Made by a program: the position numbers and the translations under genes. A stretch of 11,899 nucleotides of DNA from Firmicutes bacterium UBA6226 (GTDB lineage: Bacteria > Bacillota_A > Clostridia > Peptostreptococcales > Acidaminobacteraceae), in the NCBI GenBank assembly GCA_002441045.1, contig DJWQ01000100.1:1-11899 (forward strand), given 5' to 3'. Below the pieces are notes generated by a model. The model searched no databases and was not told the origin of the DNA. It saw only the letters and a program-made list of their open reading frames with translations. The stretch's first letter is position 1; the number at the start of each line of letters is the position of its first letter. This document shows, one piece after another, positions 6,301-11,899 of the stretch.

Positions 6301-7104
6301 ATGAAAAAAATAACGACTTTGGTTTTAACGATTGGTTTAATAGCAGCCCTTGTACTTACAGGCTGTGCGAAAAAAGAAGAAGCGACAAGCGTCCTTAAAA
6401 TAGGTGCAACACCAGTACCTCACTCAGAAATTTTAGAACACATCAAGCCTGCACTTGAAGCAGAAGGCATTACACTCGAAATCGTTGAATTTACAGACTA
6501 TGTGACTCCTAACCTCGCACTTAGCGAAGGTGAAATAGATGCAAACTTCTTCCAACACGTTCCTTACATGGACTCATTTGCAAAAGAACACAATATTGAG
6601 CTTGTTAACGCTGGTTCAGTTCACATCGAGCCGCTTGGCTTATATTCAAATGTTTTCAATTCTGTAGATACAATTGGTCAAGGTGCAACTATTGCGATCC
6701 CTAATGACCCAACGAATGAAGGCCGTGCACTTTTATTACTTCAAGCAAATGGCATAATTAAATTATCATCTGATGCAACATTAGAAGCAACAGAAGCTGA
6801 CATCGTTGAAAATCCACTTGGACTTGTATTCAAGCCAATCGATGCAGCACAGCTTCCAAGAACTCTTGAAGATGTTGATGGTGCGGTTATTAACACCAAC
6901 TACGCGCTTGAAGCAGGTTTAGTGCCAACTGAAGATGCAGTTGTGATCGAAGGTGCAGACTCACCATACGCTAATATCGTAACTGTAACGCCAGAGCATT
7001 TGAATGATGAAAAAATCCAAACGCTAATTAAAGTGTTACAATCGGATGATGTGAAAAGCTTCATCCAAGAGCAATACAAAGGAGCAGTTGTTCCTGCATT
7101 CTAA
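6301..7104 (+). CDS. metQ: Methionine-binding lipoprotein MetQ
   Basis: MetQ is the surface receptor that delivers methionine to MetNI. The 267-residue precursor starts with a lipoprotein signal: MKK, a hydrophobic core, then the lipobox LTGC with the lipidated Cys at residue 22. The mature part carries the NLPA/MetQ pattern: IGATPVPHSEIL, FTDYVTPNLAL, DANFFQHVPYMD, AIPNDPTNEGRALLLL and VINTNYALEAG. Length fits the family. GGAGG (6290-6294) lies 6 bases before ATG 6301. The 67-base gap after metI contains no hairpin with a T run, so it is read from the same transcript. It ends at a strong bidirectional terminator. Confidence 0.96.
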   Translation: MKKITTLVLTIGLIAALVLTGCAKKEEATSVLKIGATPVPHSEILEHIKPALEAEGITLEIVEFTDYVTPNLALSEGEIDANFFQHVPYMDSFAKEHNIELVNAGSVHIEPLGLYSNVFNSVDTIGQGATIAIPNDPTNEGRALLLLQANGIIKLSSDATLEATEADIVENPLGLVFKPIDAAQLPRTLEDVDGAVINTNYALEAGLVPTEDAVVIEGADSPYANIVTVTPEHLNDEKIQTLIKVLQSDDVKSFIQEQYKGAVVPAF

Positions 7105-7112
7105 GACTTAAT

Positions 7113-7149
7113 AAAAAAACCAGTATCGTGTTTTCACGTTACTGGTTTT
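7113..7149. terminator. Bidirectional terminator between metQ and the EAL gene
   Basis: CCAGTA-T-CGTG (7120-7130) and CACG-T-TACTGG (7135-7145) form a stem of ten pairs with one T/T mismatch and a TTTT loop. It is flanked by a run of As (7113-7119) on the left and TTTT (7146-7149) on the right, so it works on both strands. The stop codon of the converging EAL gene (7139-7141) lies inside the stem. Confidence 0.9.
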
Positions 7150-8245
7150 CCTCATTTTTCTTTAAACTAAATTCCATTTCAGATGGATTATGGTTAAGCG
7201 GTTGCAGGATCGGCGTTTCACTGGGTTTTCCAAAATAGAATCCCTGAACCAAATCAATATCCTGTGATTTGATGTAGTTGTATTCCTCAACAGTTTCGAT
7301 TCCTTCTGCAAGTATTTTTTGGTTTAACATTCTACCGTGCATGACAAGCTCTTTAAGAATCAATTGCTGATCAGGACTTTTATCAATCCCTCTGATGATA
7401 CTCATATCAATTTTCATATAGTCTGGCTTTAAGTTAAGTAAGAATTCTACGTTTGAATAGCCACTACCTATATCATCAAGTGCGACAGAAAATCCTTTGT
7501 TTCTGTAGTAGTTTAGAATCCTATTTAAATGTTCATAATCTACTACTTTTTCAGACTCCACAACTTCAAATACCACTTGTCTTGGATCAATATGTTCATC
7601 CACTAGGGTTTGTAAGGTACTTTTAAGACAGAGTTCTGGCTGATAGATCGCAGTGGGTATAAAATTGATAAAGATCTTACTCTTTATATTCTGACTAGAA
7701 GCTGCTTTTATTGAAGCTTCTCTGCATATTCGGTCCAAATTAAATAGCAAATCTATCTCTTTTGCTTTGCTGAACAGCACCCCTGGCTGCATCAGTGAGC
7801 CATCAGGTAAAATACCTCTATTAAGCGCTTCATACCCATAGATCTCATTATTTCTGATATCGATAATAGGCTGAAAGAGTGTCTTTATCCTTTGATGCTT
7901 AATAATTTGAATCACCTGTTTGCCATTAATAATATCCTGCCACTCCTTTAAGGATTTAAAATTCTTTAAGTCACTAAATGTGATTTCATTTTTATTTTTG
8001 AGTGGGAGTAGCTTTACATCTTTCATCTCTACAGAGTTAAAATAATTAAGGATGTACTTACCAAAGAACTCATCAACAGAAGAAGTATATATCAAATACC
8101 CATCATCAAAGTGTTTATATGTAATAAGCGTATTTGTTAGCCAATTTTCAAATGTTACTCGGCGGTGGTTTGTCGGCAACATAATAAAAATACTTTCAAA
8201 AGCATCATTAATTTCGGGAACTATATCACATTTTCCACAGCCCAT
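7139..8245 (-). CDS. EAL-domain cyclic-di-GMP phosphodiesterase with an N-terminal CxxC region
   Basis: The 368-residue protein has an EAL domain (about 115-345) that hydrolyses cyclic di-GMP to pGpG. The expected residues are all present: Gln125, Glu139 in the EAL signature YGYEALNRG, Asn194 in IFINF, Glu227 in FEVVES, Asp257-Asp258 in LDDIGSGYS, Lys278 in MKID, Glu314/Glu317 in AEGIETVEE and Gln334 in VQGFYFGKP. It is therefore probably active. There is no GGDEF domain and no membrane segment. Residues 1-114 form a separate region that begins MGCGKC (Cys3 and Cys6), possibly a metal or redox site; I do not recognise it as a known sensor. The start follows TTGGAG, with GGAG (8256-8253) 7 bases upstream. 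It converges on metQ and shares its terminator, and has its own promoter. Confidence 0.92.
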   Translation of the reverse strand: MGCGKCDIVPEINDAFESIFIMLPTNHRRVTFENWLTNTLITYKHFDDGYLIYTSSVDEFFGKYILNYFNSVEMKDVKLLPLKNKNEITFSDLKNFKSLKEWQDIINGKQVIQIIKHQRIKTLFQPIIDIRNNEIYGYEALNRGILPDGSLMQPGVLFSKAKEIDLLFNLDRICREASIKAASSQNIKSKIFINFIPTAIYQPELCLKSTLQTLVDEHIDPRQVVFEVVESEKVVDYEHLNRILNYYRNKGFSVALDDIGSGYSNVEFLLNLKPDYMKIDMSIIRGIDKSPDQQLILKELVMHGRMLNQKILAEGIETVEEYNYIKSQDIDLVQGFYFGKPSETPILQPLNHNPSEMEFSLKKNEENQ

Positions 8246-8275
8246 AGGCTTACTCCAATCCTTATAATTAGTTTC

Positions 8276-8303
8276 ATCTTATCATGCTATTCCATTTTTT
8301 CAA
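8276..8303 (-). promoter_or_regulatory. Likely promoter of the EAL gene
   Basis: On the minus strand TTGAAA (8303-8298) is followed after 16 bases by TAAGAT (8281-8276), about 30 bases before the start codon. The -10 box is a 4/6 match, so the call is moderate. Confidence 0.45.
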
Positions 8304-8317
8304 ACGTTTTTTAAATA

Positions 8318-8348
8318 AAAATCTTCAGACATCGAGTCCTCAGATTTT
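8318..8348 (-). terminator. Second terminator-like hairpin upstream of the EAL promoter
   Basis: AAAATCT (8318-8324) pairs with AGATTTT (8342-8348), and GAC (8328-8330) pairs with GTC (8336-8338) across a three-by-three internal loop. Read on the minus strand it ends in ATTTTTATTT. It would back up the stronger terminator at 8371-8407 and insulate the EAL gene. AT-rich and interrupted, so uncertain. Confidence 0.45.
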
Positions 8349-8370
8349 ACATCAATTTCTTTGCTGCTAA

Positions 8371-8407
8371 ATAAAAAAGACTCTAACCTTTTCAAGATTA
8401 AAGTCTT
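8371..8407 (-). terminator. Terminator of the 77-residue membrane protein gene
   Basis: AAGACT (8377-8382) pairs with AGTCTT (8402-8407); inside, TAA pairs with TTA and CTT with AAG around single mismatches. On the minus strand the stem is followed by TTTTTTAT (8378-8371). It lies 25 bases past the stop codon of the gene at 8433-8666. Confidence 0.75.
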
Positions 8408-8432
8408 AATTAACATCTCATTATATCACATT

Positions 8433-8666
8433 TTAGCGTTCATCATCATGCGTTCTTCGTTTGATATACGCGATAAGCTCTATCGTTCCCGCTCCGATAA
8501 AAAACAAGCCAATAAAAGGAAAGAATACCCCCATTGGGCCCAAACTTCCCACCTTGGCAACAAATTTAGTTACCATGATCACCCAGAGGATGCCAAACAG
8601 TATAATAGTAGAAAAACCGATAATTGGTAAGATACCAATTTTAATTTCCTCTTTAACGGATTTCAT
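8433..8666 (-). CDS. Small two-helix membrane protein, function unknown
   Basis: The gene encodes 77 residues with two hydrophobic segments (about 9-34 and 46-67), a short charged N-terminus (MKSVKEEIK) and a basic-acidic tail (IKRRTHDDER). I recognise no family. It looks real because GGAGG (8675-8671) stands 4 bases before the ATG and a good terminator follows the stop codon. The hydrophobic pattern is continuous in this frame, while overlapping plus-strand frames have no ribosome-binding site. It lies 85 bases downstream of the flavodoxin gene with no clear terminator or promoter between, so it may be the last gene of the Fur-controlled transcript; this is inference. Confidence 0.7.
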   Translation of the reverse strand: MKSVKEEIKIGILPIIGFSTIILFGILWVIMVTKFVAKVGSLGPMGVFFPFIGLFFIGAGTIELIAYIKRRTHDDER

Positions 8667-8751
8667 AAGACCTCCATTACAGATATGTTTTTGATACTAT
8701 TAGTTTAGCCTTCTTTTCTATAAACCGTCTTTGATTTTCATTAGAAAAGCA

Positions 8752-9180
8752 TTAGAATCTTGAAAATCTAGCTCCAAATTGCGCACATTGACCTAAATCG
8801 TCCTCGGATGGTGTCTCATTGATGATTAAGCCTTCCTCAAAGAGTAAAGCGCCCGTTTCATTTGTACGACTTTGCCAGTCTCTCATCCACTCGCCATCAC
8901 CCCATCCATATGAACCGAAGAGCGCAACTTTTTTCCCACTAAGTCCTTTTTCTAGTTCAGTGAAAAATGGATCAAACGCCATTTCTTCAAGAACTTCTGC
9001 ACCCATTGAAGGGCATCCCAATACTAAGCGATCAAAACCAAGAGCTTGTTCAGCTGTTATTTCAGATACATTATAAAGTGTAACTTCACTGTTTTCACTC
9101 TTTAAACCTTCCGTAATCGCTCTTGCCATTGCTTCAGTATTACCTGTACCGCTCCAATAAATGACTGCTGTTTTTCCCAT
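8752..9180 (-). CDS. Flavodoxin
   Basis: This 142-residue cytoplasmic protein is a short-chain flavodoxin, an FMN-binding electron carrier. The phosphate-binding loop SGTGNT is at residues 10-15. The two loops that sandwich the flavin ring are visible as GCPSMGAEVLE and SYGWGDGEWM, with the usual aromatic residues in the second. Length is typical. ATG 9180 follows GGAGG (9190-9186) by 5 bases. It begins 15 bases after the DUF3793 gene and shares its promoter, which overlaps a perfect Fur box. Flavodoxins commonly replace ferredoxin when iron is scarce, and the regulation seen here fits that role. Confidence 0.95.
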   Translation of the reverse strand: MGKTAVIYWSGTGNTEAMARAITEGLKSENSEVTLYNVSEITAEQALGFDRLVLGCPSMGAEVLEEMAFDPFFTELEKGLSGKKVALFGSYGWGDGEWMRDWQSRTNETGALLFEEGLIINETPSEDDLGQCAQFGARFSRF

Positions 9181-9195
9181 TTTATCCTCCTATTT

Positions 9196-9738
9196 TTAAG
9201 ATGCTAACGTCAATATTTCTGCTACTGTAAAGCCCGAATTTACCTTTGCGCACATTTCATCTCTCGCCTTGCTAAACGAATCAAAGAGACATTTCGCTTC
9301 ACTTTCGTCTCCATAAACTTTCCAATAACCACATAGCTTACAATTTTGACCATTGTTCTTAATGAACCCCAATACATCGATTAATGGATAGCCCAAAAAC
9401 AACCCGACTTCATGCGGGAACTCTTTCAACTCAATAATTCTTTTTTTAAGATGTCCAATTATGGTATCTAAAGCGCTGTACATTGGATATCCTTGTACCA
9501 TAAGGTAGCCCCATATTTCTGGTGAATGTAAATGTTGCCACAGCTTATCGCGATGGTATACCAAGGTTAAATCTTTACAATTACAGTGCCACAGTAAAGT
9601 CATATCAATTGCGTTATCCTCTAGAGCTTTTTTTGTAGTAGCAACCACTTCAAAAGGTTTATGAGAGATTAAGTTTGCAGGCTTAAGGCCAACTAACGTT
9701 GGGGCACAATGAAATGCTAATATTTGATCGAGACTCAA
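9196..9738 (-). CDS. DUF3793-family protein, TTG start
   Basis: This 180-residue protein has the hallmarks of DUF3793, a family of unknown function found mainly in Clostridia: HCAPTLVGLKPANLI near the N-terminus (10-24) and EFPHEVGLFLGYPLIDVLGF (106-125). It is cytoplasmic, with no signal or membrane segment. It is rich in cysteine: Cys11, Cys52 and Cys54 (HCNC), Cys133 and Cys136 (NCKLC), Cys150 and Cys163, which suggests metal or redox chemistry. The start is TTG at 9738-9736, supported by AAAGGAG with GGAG (9749-9746) 7 bases upstream and by the family's N-terminal motif beginning right after it. The flavodoxin gene follows after 15 bases, and the pair lies under a Fur-type operator. A role in iron-limited growth is inference from this context. 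Confidence 0.9.
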   Translation of the reverse strand: MSLDQILAFHCAPTLVGLKPANLISHKPFEVVATTKKALEDNAIDMTLLWHCNCKDLTLVYHRDKLWQHLHSPEIWGYLMVQGYPMYSALDTIIGHLKKRIIELKEFPHEVGLFLGYPLIDVLGFIKNNGQNCKLCGYWKVYGDESEAKCLFDSFSKARDEMCAKVNSGFTVAEILTLAS

Positions 9739-9754
9739 TAGCTTACTCCTTTAT

Positions 9755-9769
9755 TGAAAATAGTTATCA
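9755..9769 (-). promoter_or_regulatory. Second, near-match Fur box in the DUF3793 leader
   Basis: TGAAAATAGTTATCA (plus-strand reading) matches the 7-1-7 Fur pattern TGATAATnATTATCA at 12 of 14 specified positions. Its centre is 29 bases from that of the perfect box, on the gene side of the promoter. It may allow cooperative or roadblock repression. Confidence 0.5.
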
Positions 9770-9781
9770 ATTGTTCGCTTT

Positions 9782-9800
9782 AATGATAATTATTATCATT
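9782..9800 (-). promoter_or_regulatory. Fur box (iron-uptake regulator operator)
   Basis: AATGATAATTATTATCATT is a perfect 9-1-9 palindrome and contains an exact match to the B. subtilis Fur 7-1-7 consensus (9784-9798). It covers the -10 box and part of the spacer of the DUF3793-flavodoxin promoter, a position at which Fur bound with iron would block transcription. Confidence 0.9.
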
Positions 9801-9811
9801 TGTTTTGTCAA
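9783..9811 (-). promoter_or_regulatory. Promoter of the DUF3793-flavodoxin operon
   Basis: On the minus strand a perfect TTGACA (9811-9806) is followed after 17 bases by TATCAT (9788-9783), 5/6 to consensus. An AT-only palindrome, TTTTAATTATTAAAA (9829-9843), lies upstream and may act as an UP element. Confidence 0.88.
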
Positions 9812-9892
9812 GCCAAAGAATCACTATTTTTTAATTATTAAAATTTATTCATTGAAAAACAGAGTATATAAGGGCATTCTCATGTTTTAAAC

Positions 9893-9945
9893 AAAAAATC
9901 CTATGGCTAGGCTGTAGAATCGTCTACAGTAGCACATAGGATTTT
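9893..9945 (-). terminator. Long terminator hairpin after the SLH gene
   Basis: AAAATCCTATG (9895-9905) pairs with CATAGGATTTT (9935-9945), GCTA (9906-9909) with TAGC (9930-9933) and CTGTAGA (9912-9918) with TCTACAG (9923-9929). This gives 22 pairs with only a GG bulge and a single A bulge. Read on the minus strand it is followed by a T run (9898-9893). It lies 61 bases past the stop of the SLH gene and also separates that gene from the Fur-controlled promoter. Confidence 0.85.
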
Positions 9946-10006
9946 ACTTTAGTATCTTTTAAATTTTTATTTCAAATCATTTCTTATCAAAGTTTAACAA
10001 GGCTTT

Positions 10007-10654
10007 TTATTGTCCTTCAACTTCTCTTTCAATAAGATGCGCAATTATCTCAGCTGCTTCCGCTCTTGATAATGGATCCTTTGGATTGATTTTATTATGT
10101 GCATCTAATTCTACTAAGCCGTAGCTTAAAGCTCTTTGTATTGTTCCGCTATATTCTGGTGTAATACTATCTTCATCTGCGATCTCGACAGGTATTAATT
10201 TGACCATTGGTAAATTGTACTCTTGCTCATAGGTCGTTACCAATACGTTAATAAAATCTTCTCTTGTCCAATTCTCCAGTGGTAACAAATTCGCATCTAG
10301 TATCACGCCGTTGACACTTGCAGTAATAAAGCCATTTGCATACCAAGCAGCGTCATCTGCATTTTTAAAGTAGTCGGTTGCTTTAGGTTCTTTGATAAAT
10401 CTGACAGTATCTAGATTTAAATCAAATGTGTTGACGAGAAGTAAGATCCCTTCTGCATGATTGAGCAGTTTATTTGGTTCAAATGTCGTTTCACTTGTTC
10501 CATGTATAATGCCTCTATCAAACAGCATCTCAATCGCTGCTTTCTGTGGTGTTTCGTTGATATCTACAAATTTCGTGGTCGCATAGGTCGGCAGTGAAAG
10601 TGCAGAAATGCCAACTAGGATTGCGAGTCCGGTTGCTAATAATGACCTTTTCAT
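10007..10654 (-). CDS. Secreted protein made of three SLH (S-layer homology) repeats
   Basis: The 215-residue precursor has a signal peptide: MKR, a hydrophobic core and likely cleavage after Ala25 (TYA-TT). Almost all of the mature protein is three SLH-type repeats at about 28-77, 94-142 and 157-208. Each shows the pattern of an aromatic/acid start, a helix, a glycine turn, and a motif related to ITRAE: LLNHAE (63-68), WTRED (129-133) and LSRAE (195-199). SLH repeats anchor proteins to secondary cell-wall polymers. The arginine is lost in repeat 1. There is no second functional domain, so it may be a small S-layer-associated protein or a structural partner. ATG 10654 follows GAGGTG by 6 bases. 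It appears monocistronic, with its own promoter and a strong terminator. Confidence 0.85.
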   Translation of the reverse strand: MKRSLLATGLAILVGISALSLPTYATTKFVDINETPQKAAIEMLFDRGIIHGTSETTFEPNKLLNHAEGILLLVNTFDLNLDTVRFIKEPKATDYFKNADDAAWYANGFITASVNGVILDANLLPLENWTREDFINVLVTTYEQEYNLPMVKLIPVEIADEDSITPEYSGTIQRALSYGLVELDAHNKINPKDPLSRAEAAEIIAHLIEREVEGQ

Positions 10655-10676
10655 GATGTCACCTCACTTTTAAAGT

Positions 10677-10706
10677 TTTATACTTATTTAGACGTAACAC
10701 TTACAA
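10677..10706 (-). promoter_or_regulatory. Likely promoter of the SLH gene
   Basis: On the minus strand TTGTAA (10706-10701) is followed after 18 bases by TATAAA (10682-10677). Both boxes are 4/6 to 5/6 matches, and the site lies about 22 bases before the start codon. The element AGGAAC-N5-AGGAAC adjoins its upstream side. Confidence 0.45.
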
Positions 10707-10710
10707 AAAA

Positions 10711-10727
10711 GTTCCTTAATTGTTCCT
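10711..10727 (-). repeat. Paired direct repeat AGGAAC-N5-AGGAAC upstream of the SLH promoter
   Basis: GTTCCT occurs at 10711-10716 and 10722-10727 (AGGAAC on the minus strand), 11 bases apart, one helical turn. The pair ends 4 bases from the proposed -35 box. This geometry is typical of sites for OmpR/PhoB-type response regulators, although no such regulator is in the window. Confidence 0.4.
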
Positions 10728-10728
10728 G

Positions 10729-10750
10729 CTATTAATGAATCAATTAATAG
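10729..10750. repeat. Inverted repeat between the radical SAM and SLH genes
   Basis: CTATTAAT (10729-10736) and ATTAATAG (10743-10750) form a perfect eight-base inverted repeat around GAATCA. It lies 11 bases past the stop codon of the radical SAM gene, but no T run follows on the minus strand, so it may be a weak terminator, an mRNA 3'-end stabiliser or an operator. Confidence 0.4.
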
Positions 10751-10761
10751 AATAACACAAT

Positions 10762-11649
10762 TTATAAATCAAAAATGGAAAGCTGATGTTGTTTTCTTTG
10801 CCACTTATAAGCTTCAGTGATTTCAGTCATTTTGCTATAAAGTCCATATTCTTTTATAAGCTTTTTAAAGGTATTTGCCAATTGCTTTGCATTGGGTGAC
10901 TCACAGTAATAACGGTTACCAAAGGTTTGTTGATATTTTAAAGTTAGATTAGGATCTAGCCGATTTAACGCCTGATAGAGATACTCTCGATTCCCCTCCC
11001 TCAAAGTCACACCAAATGCAGGATAAATAAACTTTGCACCTTTTTCTGCTGCAGTGGTTACAATTTGTGAAATGTTCTCTTCAGTATCATTGATAAATGG
11101 TAAAATTGGCATCAGTAATACACCTGTGAATACACCTGCCTCTGATAAGACTTTTATCGCATCAAATCGTTCTCGAGTCGAACTAACGTTAGGCTCAATG
11201 ATTCGACAAAGTGTTTCATCAAAGGTTGTAATGGTCATCTTAACGATGACAGGTGCAAGTTGACTTATGTCAGATAACAAATCTACATCTCTGGCAACTA
11301 GTGCGCTTTTTGTCGCTATAGCAACACCAAAATGATTATCTCTTATGATTTCAAGTGCACCTTTGGTCAGTTGTTCAGATACTTCAAATCGATTATAAGG
11401 ATCACTCATAGCACCCGTTCCAATTACGCCAGTACTTCTCTTACCAGCGAGCTCCCGTTTAAGCTTTTCAAGTGCGTCTTTTTTACCTCTTACCCGATCA
11501 AATTCCTCAAGATGATAGCAAGTACTTCTACTGTCACAGTAAATGCAGCCATGGTGACATCCACGGTAAAGATTCATATTAAAATCCGTACCAAACCACT
11601 GATCATTTTTCGTTTTTGATACGATTTGTTTCGCTTCGATCCAATCCAT
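10762..11649 (-). CDS. Radical SAM protein, spore-photoproduct-lyase-like (SplB/COG1533) family
   Basis: This is a 295-residue cytoplasmic radical SAM enzyme. The [4Fe-4S] cluster motif is CHHGCIYC, with Cys31, Cys35 and Cys38 (CxxxCxxC). Further family features are NLYRGCxHGCxYCDSRS, the GTGAMSDPYN segment, KTIT-like KMTITTFDE with RIIEPN, and LLMPILPFINDTEEN. The family includes spore photoproduct lyase, but most short members like this one are of unknown reaction, so DNA repair is not claimed. The start is set at 11649 (MDWIEAKQ), because GAGG (11659-11656) stands 6 bases upstream; the ATG at 11661 has no ribosome-binding site. The upstream gene overlaps it by 47 bases. No clear promoter is seen in front of it, so it is probably co-transcribed with that gene. 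Confidence 0.88.
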   Translation of the reverse strand: MDWIEAKQIVSKTKNDQWFGTDFNMNLYRGCHHGCIYCDSRSTCYHLEEFDRVRGKKDALEKLKRELAGKRSTGVIGTGAMSDPYNRFEVSEQLTKGALEIIRDNHFGVAIATKSALVARDVDLLSDISQLAPVIVKMTITTFDETLCRIIEPNVSSTRERFDAIKVLSEAGVFTGVLLMPILPFINDTEENISQIVTTAAEKGAKFIYPAFGVTLREGNREYLYQALNRLDPNLTLKYQQTFGNRYYCESPNAKQLANTFKKLIKEYGLYSKMTEITEAYKWQRKQHQLSIFDL

Positions 11650-11899
11650 TTTTCGCCTCATTCATATAAGCTTTAAAAAAATCAACGATTCTCTTATAAG
11701 ATACCATAGCACCCCGATCAGCTAAATATCCCATCAACTTTTCGTCTGAAATGTGATACCCAACATCGTGCTTTTCTCTGTCTTTAACATAAACTATGGG
11801 CAGTGAATTTTGTTTAAAAATCTCATGATAACACTTTTGCATTTCCCCTATCAAAGCTTGATTGGTCAAAGTTTCTTTTCCCGATAAATTGAAAATCTC
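11603..11899 (-). CDS. Unrecognised protein, C-terminal part (runs off the window edge)
   Basis: On the minus strand this frame is open from the window edge to TGA at 11605-11603, giving 98 residues. A TTG at 11869 could start an 88-residue protein and an ATG lies nine codons further in, but neither has a good ribosome-binding site, so the true start is probably outside the window. The sequence is soluble and mixed in charge, with the segment DVGYHISDEKLMGYLADRG followed by a helical YKRIVDFFKAYMNEA. I do not recognise a family. Its last 15 codons overlap the start of the radical SAM gene in another frame, and the ribosome-binding site of that gene lies within it, which suggests coupled translation and a related job. 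Confidence 0.6.
   Translation of the reverse strand, partial: EIFNLSGKETLTNQALIGEMQKCYHEIFKQNSLPIVYVKDREKHDVGYHISDEKLMGYLADRGAMVSYKRIVDFFKAYMNEAKNGLDRSETNRIKNEK

Noticed and set aside
8052..8694. Plus-strand open frames at 8052-8267, 8361-8630 and 8461-8694
   Set aside because: They lie opposite the EAL gene and the 77-residue gene, lack ribosome-binding sites and have no recognisable protein features.
8733..8768. Inverted repeat GATTTTC...GAAAATC near the 3' end of the flavodoxin gene
   Set aside because: The loop is 22 bases and no T run follows on the minus strand, so it is not a convincing terminator.
1..11899. Mobile element, prophage, CRISPR array or toxin-antitoxin system
   Set aside because: No transposase, integrase, terminal repeats, regularly spaced repeats or toxin-like gene pairs were seen on either strand; the ABC-F gene looks intrinsic to its surroundings.

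Overview
The window looks like chromosomal DNA from an AT-rich, low-GC Gram-positive anaerobe of the Clostridia type. This rests on family content and signals: strong GGAGG ribosome-binding sites, S-box (SAM-I) riboswitches, a DUF3793 gene paired with a flavodoxin, an SLH-domain surface protein, an Lsa-type ABC-F protein and a B. subtilis-style 7-1-7 Fur box. The genus cannot be fixed from the sequence alone. I see no transposase, integrase, CRISPR array, tRNA or rRNA.

Left part, plus strand. The 3' end of an unrecognised gene (1-177) overlaps by 4 bases a six-helix membrane protein with a large outer domain (174-1685). A 313-base leader follows (1686-1998). It holds a promoter, a six-codon leader peptide, two attenuator-like terminators and a possible antiterminator. 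It precedes an ABC-F ribosome-protection ATPase of the Lsa/CplR type (1999-3501). Next is a short aromatic-acid-exporter (FUSC-like) membrane protein (3631-4125).

Centre, plus strand. A consensus promoter (TTGACA, 17 bases, TATAAT) drives a 350-base leader with two complete SAM-I riboswitches in series, each with its own terminator. These control metN-metI-metQ, a methionine ABC importer. The ribosome-binding site of metN lies inside the second terminator hairpin, so SAM could act on both transcription and translation. A bidirectional terminator closes the operon against the converging genes.

Right part, minus strand. In reading order from the right edge these are: an unrecognised partial gene; a radical SAM protein of the spore-photoproduct-lyase-like family, which it overlaps; a secreted protein made almost wholly of three SLH repeats; a DUF3793-flavodoxin pair under a strong promoter that overlaps a perfect Fur box, with a second near-match Fur box downstream; a 77-residue two-helix membrane protein; and an EAL-domain cyclic-di-GMP phosphodiesterase.

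The themes are regulation by attenuation (antibiotic, SAM) and by iron. The most notable structures are the tandem SAM riboswitches, the double-terminator leader of the ABC-F gene and the double Fur site on DUF3793-flavodoxin.
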